Assembly: GCF_013009555.1 (NCBI RefSeq)
Contig: NZ_CP046176.1
Location: 4,681,501-4,745,500, forward strand
Reading direction: 5' to 3'
DNA length: 64,000 nt
From: Phocaeicola dorei
Lineage (GTDB): Bacteria > Bacteroidota > Bacteroidia > Bacteroidales > Bacteroidaceae
Part shown: in pieces, positions 1-9,817 of the stretch
Layout of the letters: each line of letters begins with the position of its first letter
How positions within the stretch are numbered: position 1 is the stretch's first letter
Notes under the pieces: model-generated
The model's database searches: none
The model's input: only the letters and a program-made list of their open reading frames with translations
Told to the model about the DNA's origin: nothing
Position numbers and translations under genes: made by a program

Positions 1-563
1 GTACCAATCCATATTTGTCCTTCCCTGTCTTCGATAACGGACTTTATGTCCATGTTCTTTTCACAATCGAAAGTACGTCCTCCGGCTTTCCTGCGAAACA
101 ACCCTTTGTTGCTTCCCACCCATAAGTCCCCGTTGCTTGCATAAAGAATACTCTCCACATTGCTTACCTGTAACAAAGGACTGATTATTTTTTCTATCTC
201 ATCCGTTTCCTTATGCAATACATATAATCCATTGTGCGTACCTATCCACAAATTATTCTCCTTGTCTTCGGCCACCATGTTCACAAAACTATCAATAGAA
301 CGTCCATGATTCACTCCATCGGGTTTATATACCACAATAGAATACCCATCATAGCGCAAAAGGCCATTGTAAGTCGATATCCATATATACCCCTGGCTAT
401 CCTGAAATAATTTCCGGACTTCATTGGTCGGAAAATTCACCGAAGTGGAAATAGATTTAAAATGATAGGTATTGACCTTGTTATCAGCCCAAAGCCAAAC
501 GGGAAAACACAAAAGATATATTACTCCAAGAATATATTCACAGTTACGGTGTGCAAAGTGCAT
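1..563 (-). CDS. Hybrid two-component system regulator, N-terminal part (cut by window edge)
   Basis: The minus strand is open from a start at 563 to the left edge, about 187 codons. A signal peptide (MHFAHRNCEYILGVIYLLCF then PVWLWA) is followed by repeated propeller-type blades with the motifs NEVRKLFQDSQGYIWIST, YNGLLRYDGYS, NNLWIGTHNGLYVL and GDLWVGSNKGLF. These match the Reg_prop (two-component regulator propeller) repeats at the periplasmic start of Bacteroidetes hybrid two-component systems, which sense glycan fragments and activate neighbouring polysaccharide loci. Kinase, receiver and AraC-type output domains would lie beyond the left edge and are not seen. An in-frame ATG at 608 exists, but the one at 563 gives the better signal peptide. 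The gene is divergent from the AraC gene at 775. Confidence 0.85.
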   Translation of the reverse strand, partial: MHFAHRNCEYILGVIYLLCFPVWLWADNKVNTYHFKSISTSVNFPTNEVRKLFQDSQGYIWISTYNGLLRYDGYSIVVYKPDGVNHGRSIDSFVNMVAEDKENNLWIGTHNGLYVLHKETDEIEKIISPLLQVSNVESILYASNGDLWVGSNKGLFRRKAGGRTFDCEKNMDIKSVIEDREGQIWIG

Positions 564-731
564 AGATTCAACTTTAAGATTTGATGCAATATTCGCAAAA
601 AAAAGCATTTTAAGCAAATATTCCATAAGATTTGTTCTAAATTTCCCTCATCCGCATACATAAGAAACTAAAATTATACCTCCAGAAACACTTAGGACAA
701 AAAGGTTAGAGGCAGTTAAGATAAAAAATTG

Positions 732-739
732 TATATTTG
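732..739 (+). promoter_or_regulatory. Promoter -7 element for the AraC gene
   Basis: TATATTTG fits the Bacteroidetes -7 consensus TAnnTTTG and lies 36 bp before the ATG at 775. No convincing -33 TTTG is seen at the usual spacing. Confidence 0.5.
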
Positions 740-774
740 CCGATAAGTGTGACCTAATTTTAAAACAGAGAAAC

Positions 775-1695
775 ATGCATTACAACGACCAAGGCGCTGA
801 TTTTAAATACCTAATTGTCAATGAACGTGACAAGCGTTTCGGCTTGTCGGTGACTACCGTCGGATTCCAGGCCATCAGGGCCGGGAGCGTTTATCCACCA
901 CGCAACCACCCGGACGCTTATTATTTCACGGCCCAGAAAGGACGTGTGCTGCATGAATATCAGTTGGTATACATTACTAAAGGACGGGGAACTTTCGCCA
1001 GCGATACTACTCCGTCTGTCGACATATCTAAAGGACAGATACTTTTCCTGTTTCCCGGACAGTGGCATACCTACGCGCCGCTGCAAAAAACAGGATGGAA
1101 CGAATATTACATCGGTTTTGAAGGTCCGATTATAGACAATCTGGTAAAAAACAGCTTTATTTCAAAAGAAAACCAGATTTTGGATATCGGTATCAATGAA
1201 GAACTGGCCAGTCTTTTTGCCCGTGCACTGGAAGTAGCGGAAGCAGACAAGACCGCAGCGCAACAATATTTGTCCGGCATTGTTTTACACATTATGGGAG
1301 CCGTACTTGCTATCTCGCAGAACAAACGCTATGAGGTGGACAATGCGGCACAAAAAATAGAAAGTGCCAAAATCATCATGCACGAAAATGTGTACAAGGA
1401 TATAGATCCGGAAGAACTGGCACTGAAATTAGGTATCAGTTATTCCTGGTTCCGCAAAGTATTCAAAGAATACACCGGCTATGCGCCTGCCAAGTATTTC
1501 CAAGAGCTGAAACTGCGCAAAGCGAAACAATTATTGATTGAAAGTTCCATGTCAGTGAAAGAGATATGCTATGAATTGAATTATACCTCTACTGAACACT
1601 TTTTCTCGGTATTTAAAAAACGTACCAACTTCACCCCTACCGAATATCGTAACTTCGGACGGGGAGGAAAAGAAAAAGAGAATGAAAACGAATAA
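775..1695 (+). CDS. AraC family transcriptional regulator
   Basis: A 306-residue protein. The N-terminal part (about 40-150) is a cupin-like AraC ligand-binding domain, with the segments QLVYITKGRGTF and QILFLFPGQWHTYAP. The C-terminal part (about 195-295) is a double helix-turn-helix: IDPEELALKLGISYSWFRKV is the first helix pair and VKEICYELNYTSTEHFFSVF the second, ending in the usual FTPTEYR. It has no membrane segment, so it is a cytoplasmic regulator that probably senses a sugar or related metabolite. The next gene begins within or just after its 3' end, so the two are probably co-transcribed. The target is unknown; the divergent hybrid sensor gene and the transglycosylase are possible candidates. 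Confidence 0.88.
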   Translation: MHYNDQGADFKYLIVNERDKRFGLSVTTVGFQAIRAGSVYPPRNHPDAYYFTAQKGRVLHEYQLVYITKGRGTFASDTTPSVDISKGQILFLFPGQWHTYAPLQKTGWNEYYIGFEGPIIDNLVKNSFISKENQILDIGINEELASLFARALEVAEADKTAAQQYLSGIVLHIMGAVLAISQNKRYEVDNAAQKIESAKIIMHENVYKDIDPEELALKLGISYSWFRKVFKEYTGYAPAKYFQELKLRKAKQLLIESSMSVKEICYELNYTSTEHFFSVFKKRTNFTPTEYRNFGRGGKEKENENE

Positions 1696-2701
1696 AGGAA
1701 AAATGAGAAAAATAACCATCAATCTGGCTGCTGTGGCAGCCTTTTGCATTGTAGTCGCCTCACCCGCCTTAGTGAGCAGCAGTTGTGCTACTCCCCAAAC
1801 GGAACAGGAAGATACCACTATCATACAAGAAGATTTAGGTATTACGGCATTGAAATACAGTAGTCCCAAAGTTCCCTCCAGCATTGAATTTTGTGGTAAA
1901 GTGATTGACTTGAGCCGCTTTGACCGCCACGAGCGTATGGACCGTGAATTATTGGCATTCACCTATATGCACAGTACTTCCCTGCAAATGCTGAAAAAAG
2001 CCAACCGTTATTTCCCCATTGTAGAACCCATACTGAAAGAGAACGGAATCCCCGATGATTTTAAATACCTGATGGTCATAGAGAGTAATATGAATCCCAC
2101 CGCCCGTTCCTCTGCCGGAGCCGCCGGACTATGGCAATTCATGCAAGGTACGGGAAGGGATTACGGACTGGAGGTTAACAACAATGTGGATGAACGTTAC
2201 CATATTGAGAAAGCGACTCGTGCCGCCTGCCGCTATCTGAAAGACGCGTATGCAAAATATAAGGATTGGGTGGCTGTTGCCGCCTCATACAACGCTGGTC
2301 AGGCACGTATTGCCAGCCAACTGGCTAAACAGGATGTGGACGATTCGCTGGATTTGCAACTGGTAGAAGAAACAGCCCGGTATGTGTACCGCATTCTTGC
2401 AGCCAAACAATTGTTCAGTGCCCCTACTACTTTCGGTTTCCGTCTGCGCGCATCGGATTTGTATCCGCCCATTCCCTATACGGAAGTCACTGTGACGAAA
2501 GGAATTGCAGACTTGGCACGTTTCGCACGCAGCAAAGGAATCAATCTGGCCATATTAAAGAATATGAATCCCTGGTTGCGGGAAACATCCTTGTCCAACC
2601 ATAGCGGGCGGACTTACGTGATAAAAATCCCTACCAAAGAAGGAATGACTTATGATCCGAAAAAGACGGTGGCGCATGATAAGCGATGGGTGATAGAATA
2701 A
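1682..2701 (+). CDS. Lytic transglycosylase (SLT/MltD-like)
   Basis: A 339-residue exported murein lytic transglycosylase. After a signal peptide ending near VSSSC there is a linker and an SLT domain at about 115-230. It carries the catalytic glutamate in MVIESNMNPTARS (Glu134), followed by SAGAAGLWQFMQGTGRDYGL and AVAASYNAGQ, the goose-lysozyme-like signature. The C-terminal part (about 265-325) looks like a degenerate LysM-like wall-binding region (VTKGIADLARFARSKGINL). It would cleave peptidoglycan glycan strands to 1,6-anhydro products. The start at 1682 overlaps the AraC stop by 14 bp. An alternative ATG at 1703 is preceded by AAAGGAAAA, a good ribosome site, and avoids the overlap, so it may be the true start. 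Confidence 0.85.
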   Translation: MKTNKGKMRKITINLAAVAAFCIVVASPALVSSSCATPQTEQEDTTIIQEDLGITALKYSSPKVPSSIEFCGKVIDLSRFDRHERMDRELLAFTYMHSTSLQMLKKANRYFPIVEPILKENGIPDDFKYLMVIESNMNPTARSSAGAAGLWQFMQGTGRDYGLEVNNNVDERYHIEKATRAACRYLKDAYAKYKDWVAVAASYNAGQARIASQLAKQDVDDSLDLQLVEETARYVYRILAAKQLFSAPTTFGFRLRASDLYPPIPYTEVTVTKGIADLARFARSKGINLAILKNMNPWLRETSLSNHSGRTYVIKIPTKEGMTYDPKKTVAHDKRWVIE

Positions 2702-2726
2702 CTTTCTATCATACAGCATTCCATAA

Positions 2727-3584
2727 TCAATTTACCAGTTTTCCTCCACAGTATTTACAATAAGCAGCCCCGTCCTCATGTCCGTCCTTACCACAGTGCG
2801 GACATTTCAGGGCCACCCTGCGCCTGTGTTCCTGAATCATAGATGCAGACACAATTCCTGTGGGAACTGCAATGATGGTATAGCCCAGTAACATTACAAT
2901 GGCCGAAAGGAAGCGCCCTAACGGAGTTTCCGGAGTAATATCCCCATAACCTACTGTTGTCATCGTCACTATCGCCCAATAAATACTATTCGGAATATTA
3001 TTGAAAGAAGTACCCGGCCGCTGTCCCTCAATCATATACATCAATGTACCGATCGAAGTCACCAATATCAGTACAAACAAGAAAAAAACAATAATCTTCC
3101 GACTGCTGAACACCAAAGAGCGCAACAAGAAATTACCTTCATTCAGATAATTGAAAAGTTTAAAGATACGGAACACACGAATCAACCGGAAAGTGCGGAT
3201 CACCAGCAGATAACGTGCCGTGCCGAAAAGCCAGCCTATATATAAAGGTAAGGTAGCCAACAAATCCACTATACCGAAAAAACTAAGAGCATACTTGCGC
3301 GGTTTAGGAGAACAATAAAGCCTCAACACATACTCCAACGTAAAGAAGAAAGTAAAAACATACTCCGACACTCGCAGATAAGGCCCGATAACAGCATCCC
3401 AACTCTTGATACTCTCGGCAACAACCACCAGAATACTCAAGACAATAAACCCTATCAACGCCACATCGAATAACTTTCCCATCGGTGTGTCACTCTCAAA
3501 AATAATCACATATATTTTATGCTTTAATTTCTCATCATGCAGTAAATTCTGCCACCTGTTCCAAATATGCTTCAAGAATGCCAT
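2727..3584 (-). CDS. Voltage-gated potassium channel-like ion transporter with zinc-ribbon tail
   Basis: A 285-residue six-helix channel subunit. S1-S3 fall at about 38-110. An S4-like segment (124-143, RYLLVIRTFRLIRVFRIFKL) has arginines spaced every third residue. The pore loop carries the potassium selectivity filter TTVGYGD (209-215) before S6 (about 221-240). The soluble C-terminus ends in two CxxC pairs (C261, C264, C276, C279), a zinc ribbon in place of the RCK or cyclic-nucleotide domain common in related channels. It presumably conducts K+ across the inner membrane; gating is unknown. It converges with the transglycosylase gene and is divergent from the beta-galactosidase gene. Confidence 0.87.
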   Translation of the reverse strand: MAFLKHIWNRWQNLLHDEKLKHKIYVIIFESDTPMGKLFDVALIGFIVLSILVVVAESIKSWDAVIGPYLRVSEYVFTFFFTLEYVLRLYCSPKPRKYALSFFGIVDLLATLPLYIGWLFGTARYLLVIRTFRLIRVFRIFKLFNYLNEGNFLLRSLVFSSRKIIVFFLFVLILVTSIGTLMYMIEGQRPGTSFNNIPNSIYWAIVTMTTVGYGDITPETPLGRFLSAIVMLLGYTIIAVPTGIVSASMIQEHRRRVALKCPHCGKDGHEDGAAYCKYCGGKLVN

Positions 3585-3648
3585 AATTTTTTATAATAGA
3601 ACGCAAATCATTCATAATTATAACAAATATTGCCCGATTTATGTCCTA

Positions 3649-3676
3649 TTGGTCACTATTATTTTCACTATATTTG
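3649..3676 (+). promoter_or_regulatory. Promoter of the beta-galactosidase gene
   Basis: TTGG at 3649-3652 and TATATTTG at 3669-3676 approximate the Bacteroidetes -33/-7 pair, ending 23 bp before the ATG at 3700. Confidence 0.55.
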
Positions 3677-3699
3677 CACAAAACCAATAAAATAATAGC

Positions 3700-6600
3700 A
3701 TGAAGAAACAACTTATGACAGGTCTGTTCACAGTCCTCGCCCTTACAGCAGGTGCGCAGACCTTCCAAGAATGGCGCAATCCGGAAATAAATGCGGTAAA
3801 CCGTGCGCCGATGCACACGAACTACTTTGCTTTTGAAAATGCAGATGCAGCTAAGAAAGCGAACAAAAAACAATCAACCAACTACATGACTTTGAACGGA
3901 ACCTGGAAGTTCAACTGGGTGAAGGATGCGGATTCCCGCCCCACTGATTTCTGGAAAACCGGTTTCAACGACAAAGGCTGGGATGACCTGCAAGTGCCCG
4001 CCGTATGGGAACTGAACGGATACGGTGATCCTATTTATGTGAACGTAGGCTATGCCTGGCGCAACCAGTTCCAGAACAACCCTCCCGAAGTGCCGACAGA
4101 AAACAACCACGTTGGTTCTTACCGACGTGAAATTGTAGTTCCTGCCTCATGGAATGGAAAAGATATTATCGCTCATTTCGGTTCGGTTACCTCTAACATG
4201 TATTTGTGGGTAAACGGACGTTATGTAGGCTACAGCGAGGACAGCAAACTGGAAGCCGAATTTGACCTGACTCCGTATTTAAAACCGGGTCAGAAGAATC
4301 TGATCGCTTTCCAAGTATTCCGCTGGTGCGACGGTAGTTACCTGGAAGACCAGGATTTCTTCCGCTACAGTGGTGTGGGACGTGACTGCTATCTATATGC
4401 CCGCAACAAAAAACGCATTCAAGATATCCGTGTAACTCCCGATTTGGACGCAGCTTATCAAAACGGTAGCCTGGCTATCAATCTGGATTTGAAAGGCAGT
4501 GGCAAAGTCGATTTGGAACTGGTGGATGCACAGGGCAAGCAAGTGGCAACCGCTACCGCCAACAAATCCGGTCTGGTAACGATGAACGTAGAAAACCCCA
4601 AAAAGTGGAGTGCCGAAACACCTTATTTATATACGTTGCGTGCCAGTATGCAGGGCAGCAATGAAGTAATTCCCGTCAAAGTAGGTTTCCGCAAGATTGA
4701 ATTGAAAGGTGACCAGATCTTAGTTAACGGTAAAGCAGTCCTGTTCAAGGGGGCCGACCGCCACGAAATGGATCCGGACGGAGGATATGTAGTATCTCCC
4801 GAACGTATGCTACAGGATATCCAGATAATGAAGCAATTCAACCTGAACGCTGTACGTACCTGCCACTACCCGGATGACAACTTATGGTACGACTTATGTG
4901 ACCAATACGGTATCTATGTCGTAGCCGAAGCCAATATAGAATCTCACGGCATGGGCTACGGCGAAAAGACTCTGGCCAAGAACCCCTCTTATAAGAAAGC
5001 CCATCTGGAACGTAACCAGCGCAATGTACAGCGCGGATTCAACCACCCAAGCATCATCTTCTGGTCATTGGGTAATGAAGCCGGCGACGGCCCCAACTTC
5101 GAACAATGCTATCAATGGATTAAAGCAGAAGACCCCAGCCGTGCCTGCCAATATGAACAAGCACGCCAGAAAGACCATACCGACATCTTCTGTCCGATGT
5201 ATTATGGCTACGAAGGAATGGAAAAATACGGTCAACGTACCGATGCTACCAAACCATTGATTCAGTGTGAATATGCCCATGCAATGGGTAACTCGCAAGG
5301 TGGTTTCAAAGAATACTGGGATTTGATTCGCAAATATCCGAACCTGCAAGGTGGATTTATCTGGGACTTCGTTGACCAGTCCTGCCGTTGGAAAGGAAAA
5401 GACGGTGTGATGATTTACGCTTACGGTGGAGACTTCAACCGCTTTGACGCTTCTGACAACAACTTCTGTGACAATGGTTTGATCAGCCCCGACCGCGTTC
5501 CTAATCCGCACATGTATGAAGTAGGCTATTTCTATCAGAACATTTGGACTACTCCCGCCGATTTAAGCAAAGGGGAAGTAAATGTGTTCAATGAGAACTT
5601 CTTCCGTGACCTATCCGCCTACTATATGGAATGGCAAGTACTGAAAGATGGAAAAATAATCCGCACCGGACGCGTGGATGATTTAAAAATCGCTCCTCAG
5701 GAAACAGCCAAAATTACGTTGAATATCGGCAAGACCTGTACCTGCAAGGAATGGTTGCTGAACGTTTCCTACAAACTGAAAAACCGCGAAGGTTTGCTGC
5801 CTGCAGGTTTCACCGTCGCCAAGAATCAGTTGACACTGAATGATTACAAAGCACCGTCTATGGATTTGAAGAACGTGGAAACAACCAATGTAGCCACCGT
5901 TGTTCCGCAAATCATCGACAACCAATATCATTATCTGATCGTAAAAGGCAATAACTTCGTAGCCGAGTTCAACAAACAGAACGGTTACTTAAGCAAATAT
6001 GCAGTGGACGGAACGGAAATGCTGAAAGAAGGCGCAGCCCTGACCCCTAACTTCTGGCGTGCCCCGACAGACAATGATATGGGAGCCGGCCTGCAAAACA
6101 AATATGCAGCATGGAAGAACCCGGGATTGAAACTGGTTTCCTTGAATTCCAAAACAGAAAATGACCAGATAGTAGTGAATGCGGAATATGACATGAAGAA
6201 TGTTTCCGCCAAATTATATCTGACTTATGTCATCAACAACGAAGGAGCCATCAAAGTGACCCAAAAGATGACAGCCGACAAGAATGCCACAGTATCTCCG
6301 ATGTTCCGCTTCGGTATGCAAATGCAGATGCCTAAGTGTTTTGAAACCGTAGAATATTATGGTCGTGGTCCGGTAGAAAACTACAGTGACCGCAACCACA
6401 GCACAGACTTGGGTATTTATCGCCAAAGTGTGGATGAACAATTCTATTCCTATATCCGTCCGCAGGAAACAGGAACCAAGACCGATATCCGTTGGTGGAA
6501 GCAACTGAATGCCGGTGGTAACGGACTGAAGGTGGTAGGTGATGCTCCATTCTCCGCATCTGCCTTGCATTATACCATCTGTTCACTGGATGATGGCGAA

Positions 6601-6795
6601 CAAAAAGACCAGCGTCACTCGCCCGAAGTACAGAAAGCAGACCTGACCAACCTGATTATCGACAAGGCTCAGATGGGATTAGGTTGTGTAAACAGCTGGG
6701 GAGCTCTGCCGTTGCCTCAATATATGTTGCCTTACGGTGATTATGAATTTACTTTCATCCTGACTCCGGTAAAACATCAGATTGAAATAGAATAA
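3700..6795 (+). CDS. lacZ: Beta-galactosidase, glycoside hydrolase family 2
   Basis: A 1031-residue enzyme of normal length for LacZ-type GH2. A signal peptide (MKKQLMTGLFTVLALTAGAQ) predicts export to the periplasm or outer surface. The order is a jelly-roll sugar-binding domain, an immunoglobulin-like domain, the TIM barrel and the C-terminal small chain of beta-galactosidase. Catalytic residues are visible: the acid/base in SLGNEAGDG (Glu460) and the nucleophile in IQCEYAHAMGNSQGG (Glu524). The WRAPTDND motif of the C-terminal region is present. It hydrolyses terminal beta-galactosides. It stands alone between its own promoter and a terminator, so it looks monocistronic. Activity on lactose versus host or plant galactans cannot be told from sequence alone. 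Confidence 0.92.
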   Translation: MKKQLMTGLFTVLALTAGAQTFQEWRNPEINAVNRAPMHTNYFAFENADAAKKANKKQSTNYMTLNGTWKFNWVKDADSRPTDFWKTGFNDKGWDDLQVPAVWELNGYGDPIYVNVGYAWRNQFQNNPPEVPTENNHVGSYRREIVVPASWNGKDIIAHFGSVTSNMYLWVNGRYVGYSEDSKLEAEFDLTPYLKPGQKNLIAFQVFRWCDGSYLEDQDFFRYSGVGRDCYLYARNKKRIQDIRVTPDLDAAYQNGSLAINLDLKGSGKVDLELVDAQGKQVATATANKSGLVTMNVENPKKWSAETPYLYTLRASMQGSNEVIPVKVGFRKIELKGDQILVNGKAVLFKGADRHEMDPDGGYVVSPERMLQDIQIMKQFNLNAVRTCHYPDDNLWYDLCDQYGIYVVAEANIESHGMGYGEKTLAKNPSYKKAHLERNQRNVQRGFNHPSIIFWSLGNEAGDGPNFEQCYQWIKAEDPSRACQYEQARQKDHTDIFCPMYYGYEGMEKYGQRTDATKPLIQCEYAHAMGNSQGGFKEYWDLIRKYPNLQGGFIWDFVDQSCRWKGKDGVMIYAYGGDFNRFDASDNNFCDNGLISPDRVPNPHMYEVGYFYQNIWTTPADLSKGEVNVFNENFFRDLSAYYMEWQVLKDGKIIRTGRVDDLKIAPQETAKITLNIGKTCTCKEWLLNVSYKLKNREGLLPAGFTVAKNQLTLNDYKAPSMDLKNVETTNVATVVPQIIDNQYHYLIVKGNNFVAEFNKQNGYLSKYAVDGTEMLKEGAALTPNFWRAPTDNDMGAGLQNKYAAWKNPGLKLVSLNSKTENDQIVVNAEYDMKNVSAKLYLTYVINNEGAIKVTQKMTADKNATVSPMFRFGMQMQMPKCFETVEYYGRGPVENYSDRNHSTDLGIYRQSVDEQFYSYIRPQETGTKTDIRWWKQLNAGGNGLKVVGDAPFSASALHYTICSLDDGEQKDQRHSPEVQKADLTNLIIDKAQMGLGCVNSWGALPLPQYMLPYGDYEFTFILTPVKHQIEIE

Positions 6796-6816
6796 GACAA
6801 GAATTTAAACGATAGA

Positions 6817-6860
6817 AACAGGGTGGCTGGATTTGGTTCTCAGCCACCCTATTCTATTCT
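6817..6860 (+). terminator. Rho-independent-type terminator after the beta-galactosidase
   Basis: A perfect 9-bp stem GGGTGGCTG (6821-6829) pairs with CAGCCACCC (6841-6849) across an 11-nt loop, followed by a pyrimidine-rich tract. The rest of the gap, up to 7195, holds no recognisable gene. Confidence 0.75.
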
Positions 6861-7195
6861 CTCTGTTCTTCATAGCTACCGCCATCTACAATTTCCTATG
6901 CAACAAGTGTAACACAAGTAGCTGGCCTAATCATCTCCTTTCAAGATACATTTTCCACCTTTTTTCCCTTCAAATCCTTCATACACAACCAATACACTGA
7001 ATATCAAACTATTACAATGAATCATTCTTATTCCAATCCTTCATAAATTCTTCATAAAGTTATATCCGTTCCCTTTGCATGAACCAACCACGGGAATCCA
7101 TTCCGACAACCCATCGAATCTTTTTCCTTATTTTACCGTACCCGATTACAAACCTCGGTTGTATTACTCATAAAGAACAATTAAACACTAGTAAA

Positions 7196-9763
7196 ATGAG
7201 ACCAGACGGCTATTTGAAAACAGCGTGGATCATGACCATATTATTCAGCATCATCCTTCCGCTTCATTCACAAACACCCCGGCAATTCTCTATAGAATTA
7301 AAGGACAAACCACTTCCCGCTGCCCTTAAACTAATCGAAAAGGAAGGTGGAAAGAATATTATCTTCTCCTATAACGAAACTGAAAGTTACCGGGTTACAG
7401 CCTCCATCCGGCAAAAAACTGAACTTGAAGCCATCGGCACTGTCCTGAACGGCACTCCTTTCATTTGCAAAGAACGGGAAGAATACTTCGTCATACAGAA
7501 AAAGGGAAAGAATGTACCCACCACCGAAATACGAGGACAAGTAACCAATGAAAAGAATGAACCGCTGCCCTACTCCAATGTACTCTTATTGACCCCCGGC
7601 GATTCCACCTTTGTAAACGGATGTGTCACCCGTGAAGACGGAAGTTTCCTGATGATAGCGGAAGAAGGGAGACCTTACTTGATACGGGTTTCTTACATAG
7701 GCTATAAGACAGAAGTGCAACCTTACCACCCTACTCCTACGTTTCACCTGCTTCCCGACACCCAACTGATGCAGGAAGTCACCATCAGCGCCCGACGCCC
7801 CATGATAGAAGTGGGTCCCAACGGACTAAAAGCCAACGTGGCAGGAACTTCCCTGGCCCGAATGGGGTCTGCCGCAGAAATGTTGCCCCATCTTCCTTTC
7901 GTCACCGGCCGTAACGGCGAATACAATGTAATGGGATGTGGTTCTCCTGTAATCTATATAAATAATAAGAAGGTACGCGACATTACAGAACTGGAGCGTA
8001 TCCGAGCCAACGAAATCTTATCCGCGGAAGTCATCACCACTCCCGGAGCCGAATATGCCTCGGACGTAGCAGCCGTCATCCGCCTCCACACCATCCGCCG
8101 GCGCGGACAAGGGTTGAGCGGCCATTTCAATACGACTTATTCACAAGGACATTCTGCCAACGCCAACGAATATATGGCATTAAATTATCGCACCGGCGGT
8201 CTGGATCTCTTTGTAAAAGGCTATCTGGCACAACAAAACTCGTATGGAAAAACCACAAATATGAACCGCATCAAGGGTTCCGCCATTTGGCAAACCAACA
8301 AAAATGATGTGCAAACCCATAAGAGCCAACGTTTTTCCGGTGAGCTGGGATTCAATTATGAACCGGATGAACACCATTCTTTCGGTCTGCGCTATATGCC
8401 CGAAACCGGAATAGGGAATGCAGACAGAAATTCATCCGGTAGAACCGTCACCAGACGTAACGATGAAGAAACCGACCGGATAAACTTTACTACAGCAGAA
8501 CAAACACATACAGGTTGGGATCACGCGGCAAACGCCTACTACGCAGGAGAACTGGGCAAATGGAATATTGACTTCAACGCCGATTATCTATTCAAACGCT
8601 CGCATTCCGACCAGAACGCCATTAATAATGACGATGCAACCGTGCAAGCAGACAGTCGTATGCGCAGCTCCCTCTATGCCGCCAAGCTGGTAGTCAGTGC
8701 CCCTTTATGGAACGGACGTTTTTCATTCGGTACGGAAGAAACTTTTACCAACCGCCATGATATCTTTACCCAAAACGGTTTCTCTGCCGATGCCGACGAC
8801 CACATCAAACAATCCGTATATGCCGCATTTGCTGACTATTCAAAATCCATCCGCCATTGGAAACTGAATATGGGAATACGTTATGAACATCAACAAACAG
8901 ATTATTATGAAAAAGGAATAAAGATAGATGCACAAAGCCCTACCTATAATGATATTATTCCTGTATTGGCCGCCAGTTGGTCACACAATGGCAAAAGTTT
9001 CAGCCTCTCTTACCGGTTAAGGAAAAATAATCCCGACTATAGTTTATTGACCAATTCCATCCGCTATCGCAGCAAATATGAGTATTCTCAAGGAAACCCT
9101 TTGCTGAAAACACAAAAGACGCACCGTTTTTCGGCCAGTACCTCTTGGAATTGGCTCTATTTCTCAGCCTATTTCAGCCGTATTCTCAATATGTATACCA
9201 ATATAATTATGCCATACAAGGAAGATACACATCCGGGCGTCCTCTTATTTGCCACACAGACCATTCCTACAACCCATAATTACGGCATTAGTCTCAACGC
9301 CTCTCCCAAGCTAGGGTATTGGGAACCGCAACTCAATGTGAATATGGCTTTTTTGGATATGAATGCGAATAAAATAGGAATCACCGAACGCCGGAACCAA
9401 CCCCGTTTCTATATCAGTCTGGACAACAACTTCAACCTTCCCAAAGGCTGGTTCTTCAATATAGAAGGATATCTCTCCACCGCTTCCCGGCAAGGATTTT
9501 TTGTAACGCGCACGGAAGGACAAATCAGTGCACGCTTATCCAAATCATTTTTAAATGAAACATTAAACATAGCACTTACCGCCAATGACATTCTTCATAC
9601 CGGTTACTATCATTTCAATTTATACGGCATAAACGCTTATATGGAAAATCGGATTTACCGCGACTTCCAACGCTTCGGCCTCCAAGTATCCTATAAATTC
9701 AATGCAACCAAGAGCAAATATAAAGGAACCGGAGCCGGACAAAGCGAAAAGAATCGTCTGTAA
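7196..9763 (+). CDS. TonB-dependent outer-membrane receptor/transducer with STN domain
   Basis: About 855 residues from the ATG at 7196 (MRPDGYLKTAWIMTILFSII, a signal peptide); the frame is open further upstream to 7079, but that stretch does not look like a signal sequence. After cleavage comes an STN domain (SIELKDKPLPAALKLIEKEG), used for signalling to a FecR-type anti-sigma. Then follow a carboxypeptidase-regulatory-like beta-sandwich (EIRGQVTNEKNEPLPYSNVL), a plug-like region (MLPHLPFVTGRNGEYNVMG) and a beta-barrel. The barrel resembles the outer-membrane beta-barrel family more than classic SusC, and no SusD follows. The sigma and anti-sigma genes directly downstream suggest a trans-envelope signalling triad. 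The ligand is unknown. Confidence 0.8.
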   Translation: MRPDGYLKTAWIMTILFSIILPLHSQTPRQFSIELKDKPLPAALKLIEKEGGKNIIFSYNETESYRVTASIRQKTELEAIGTVLNGTPFICKEREEYFVIQKKGKNVPTTEIRGQVTNEKNEPLPYSNVLLLTPGDSTFVNGCVTREDGSFLMIAEEGRPYLIRVSYIGYKTEVQPYHPTPTFHLLPDTQLMQEVTISARRPMIEVGPNGLKANVAGTSLARMGSAAEMLPHLPFVTGRNGEYNVMGCGSPVIYINNKKVRDITELERIRANEILSAEVITTPGAEYASDVAAVIRLHTIRRRGQGLSGHFNTTYSQGHSANANEYMALNYRTGGLDLFVKGYLAQQNSYGKTTNMNRIKGSAIWQTNKNDVQTHKSQRFSGELGFNYEPDEHHSFGLRYMPETGIGNADRNSSGRTVTRRNDEETDRINFTTAEQTHTGWDHAANAYYAGELGKWNIDFNADYLFKRSHSDQNAINNDDATVQADSRMRSSLYAAKLVVSAPLWNGRFSFGTEETFTNRHDIFTQNGFSADADDHIKQSVYAAFADYSKSIRHWKLNMGIRYEHQQTDYYEKGIKIDAQSPTYNDIIPVLAASWSHNGKSFSLSYRLRKNNPDYSLLTNSIRYRSKYEYSQGNPLLKTQKTHRFSASTSWNWLYFSAYFSRILNMYTNIIMPYKEDTHPGVLLFATQTIPTTHNYGISLNASPKLGYWEPQLNVNMAFLDMNANKIGITERRNQPRFYISLDNNFNLPKGWFFNIEGYLSTASRQGFFVTRTEGQISARLSKSFLNETLNIALTANDILHTGYYHFNLYGINAYMENRIYRDFQRFGLQVSYKFNATKSKYKGTGAGQSEKNRL

Positions 9764-9817
9764 CCCCAGCGGAGAAAAGGAAATTTCCGTACCTTTGTTC
9801 ACGGAAGACAAGGAAAC

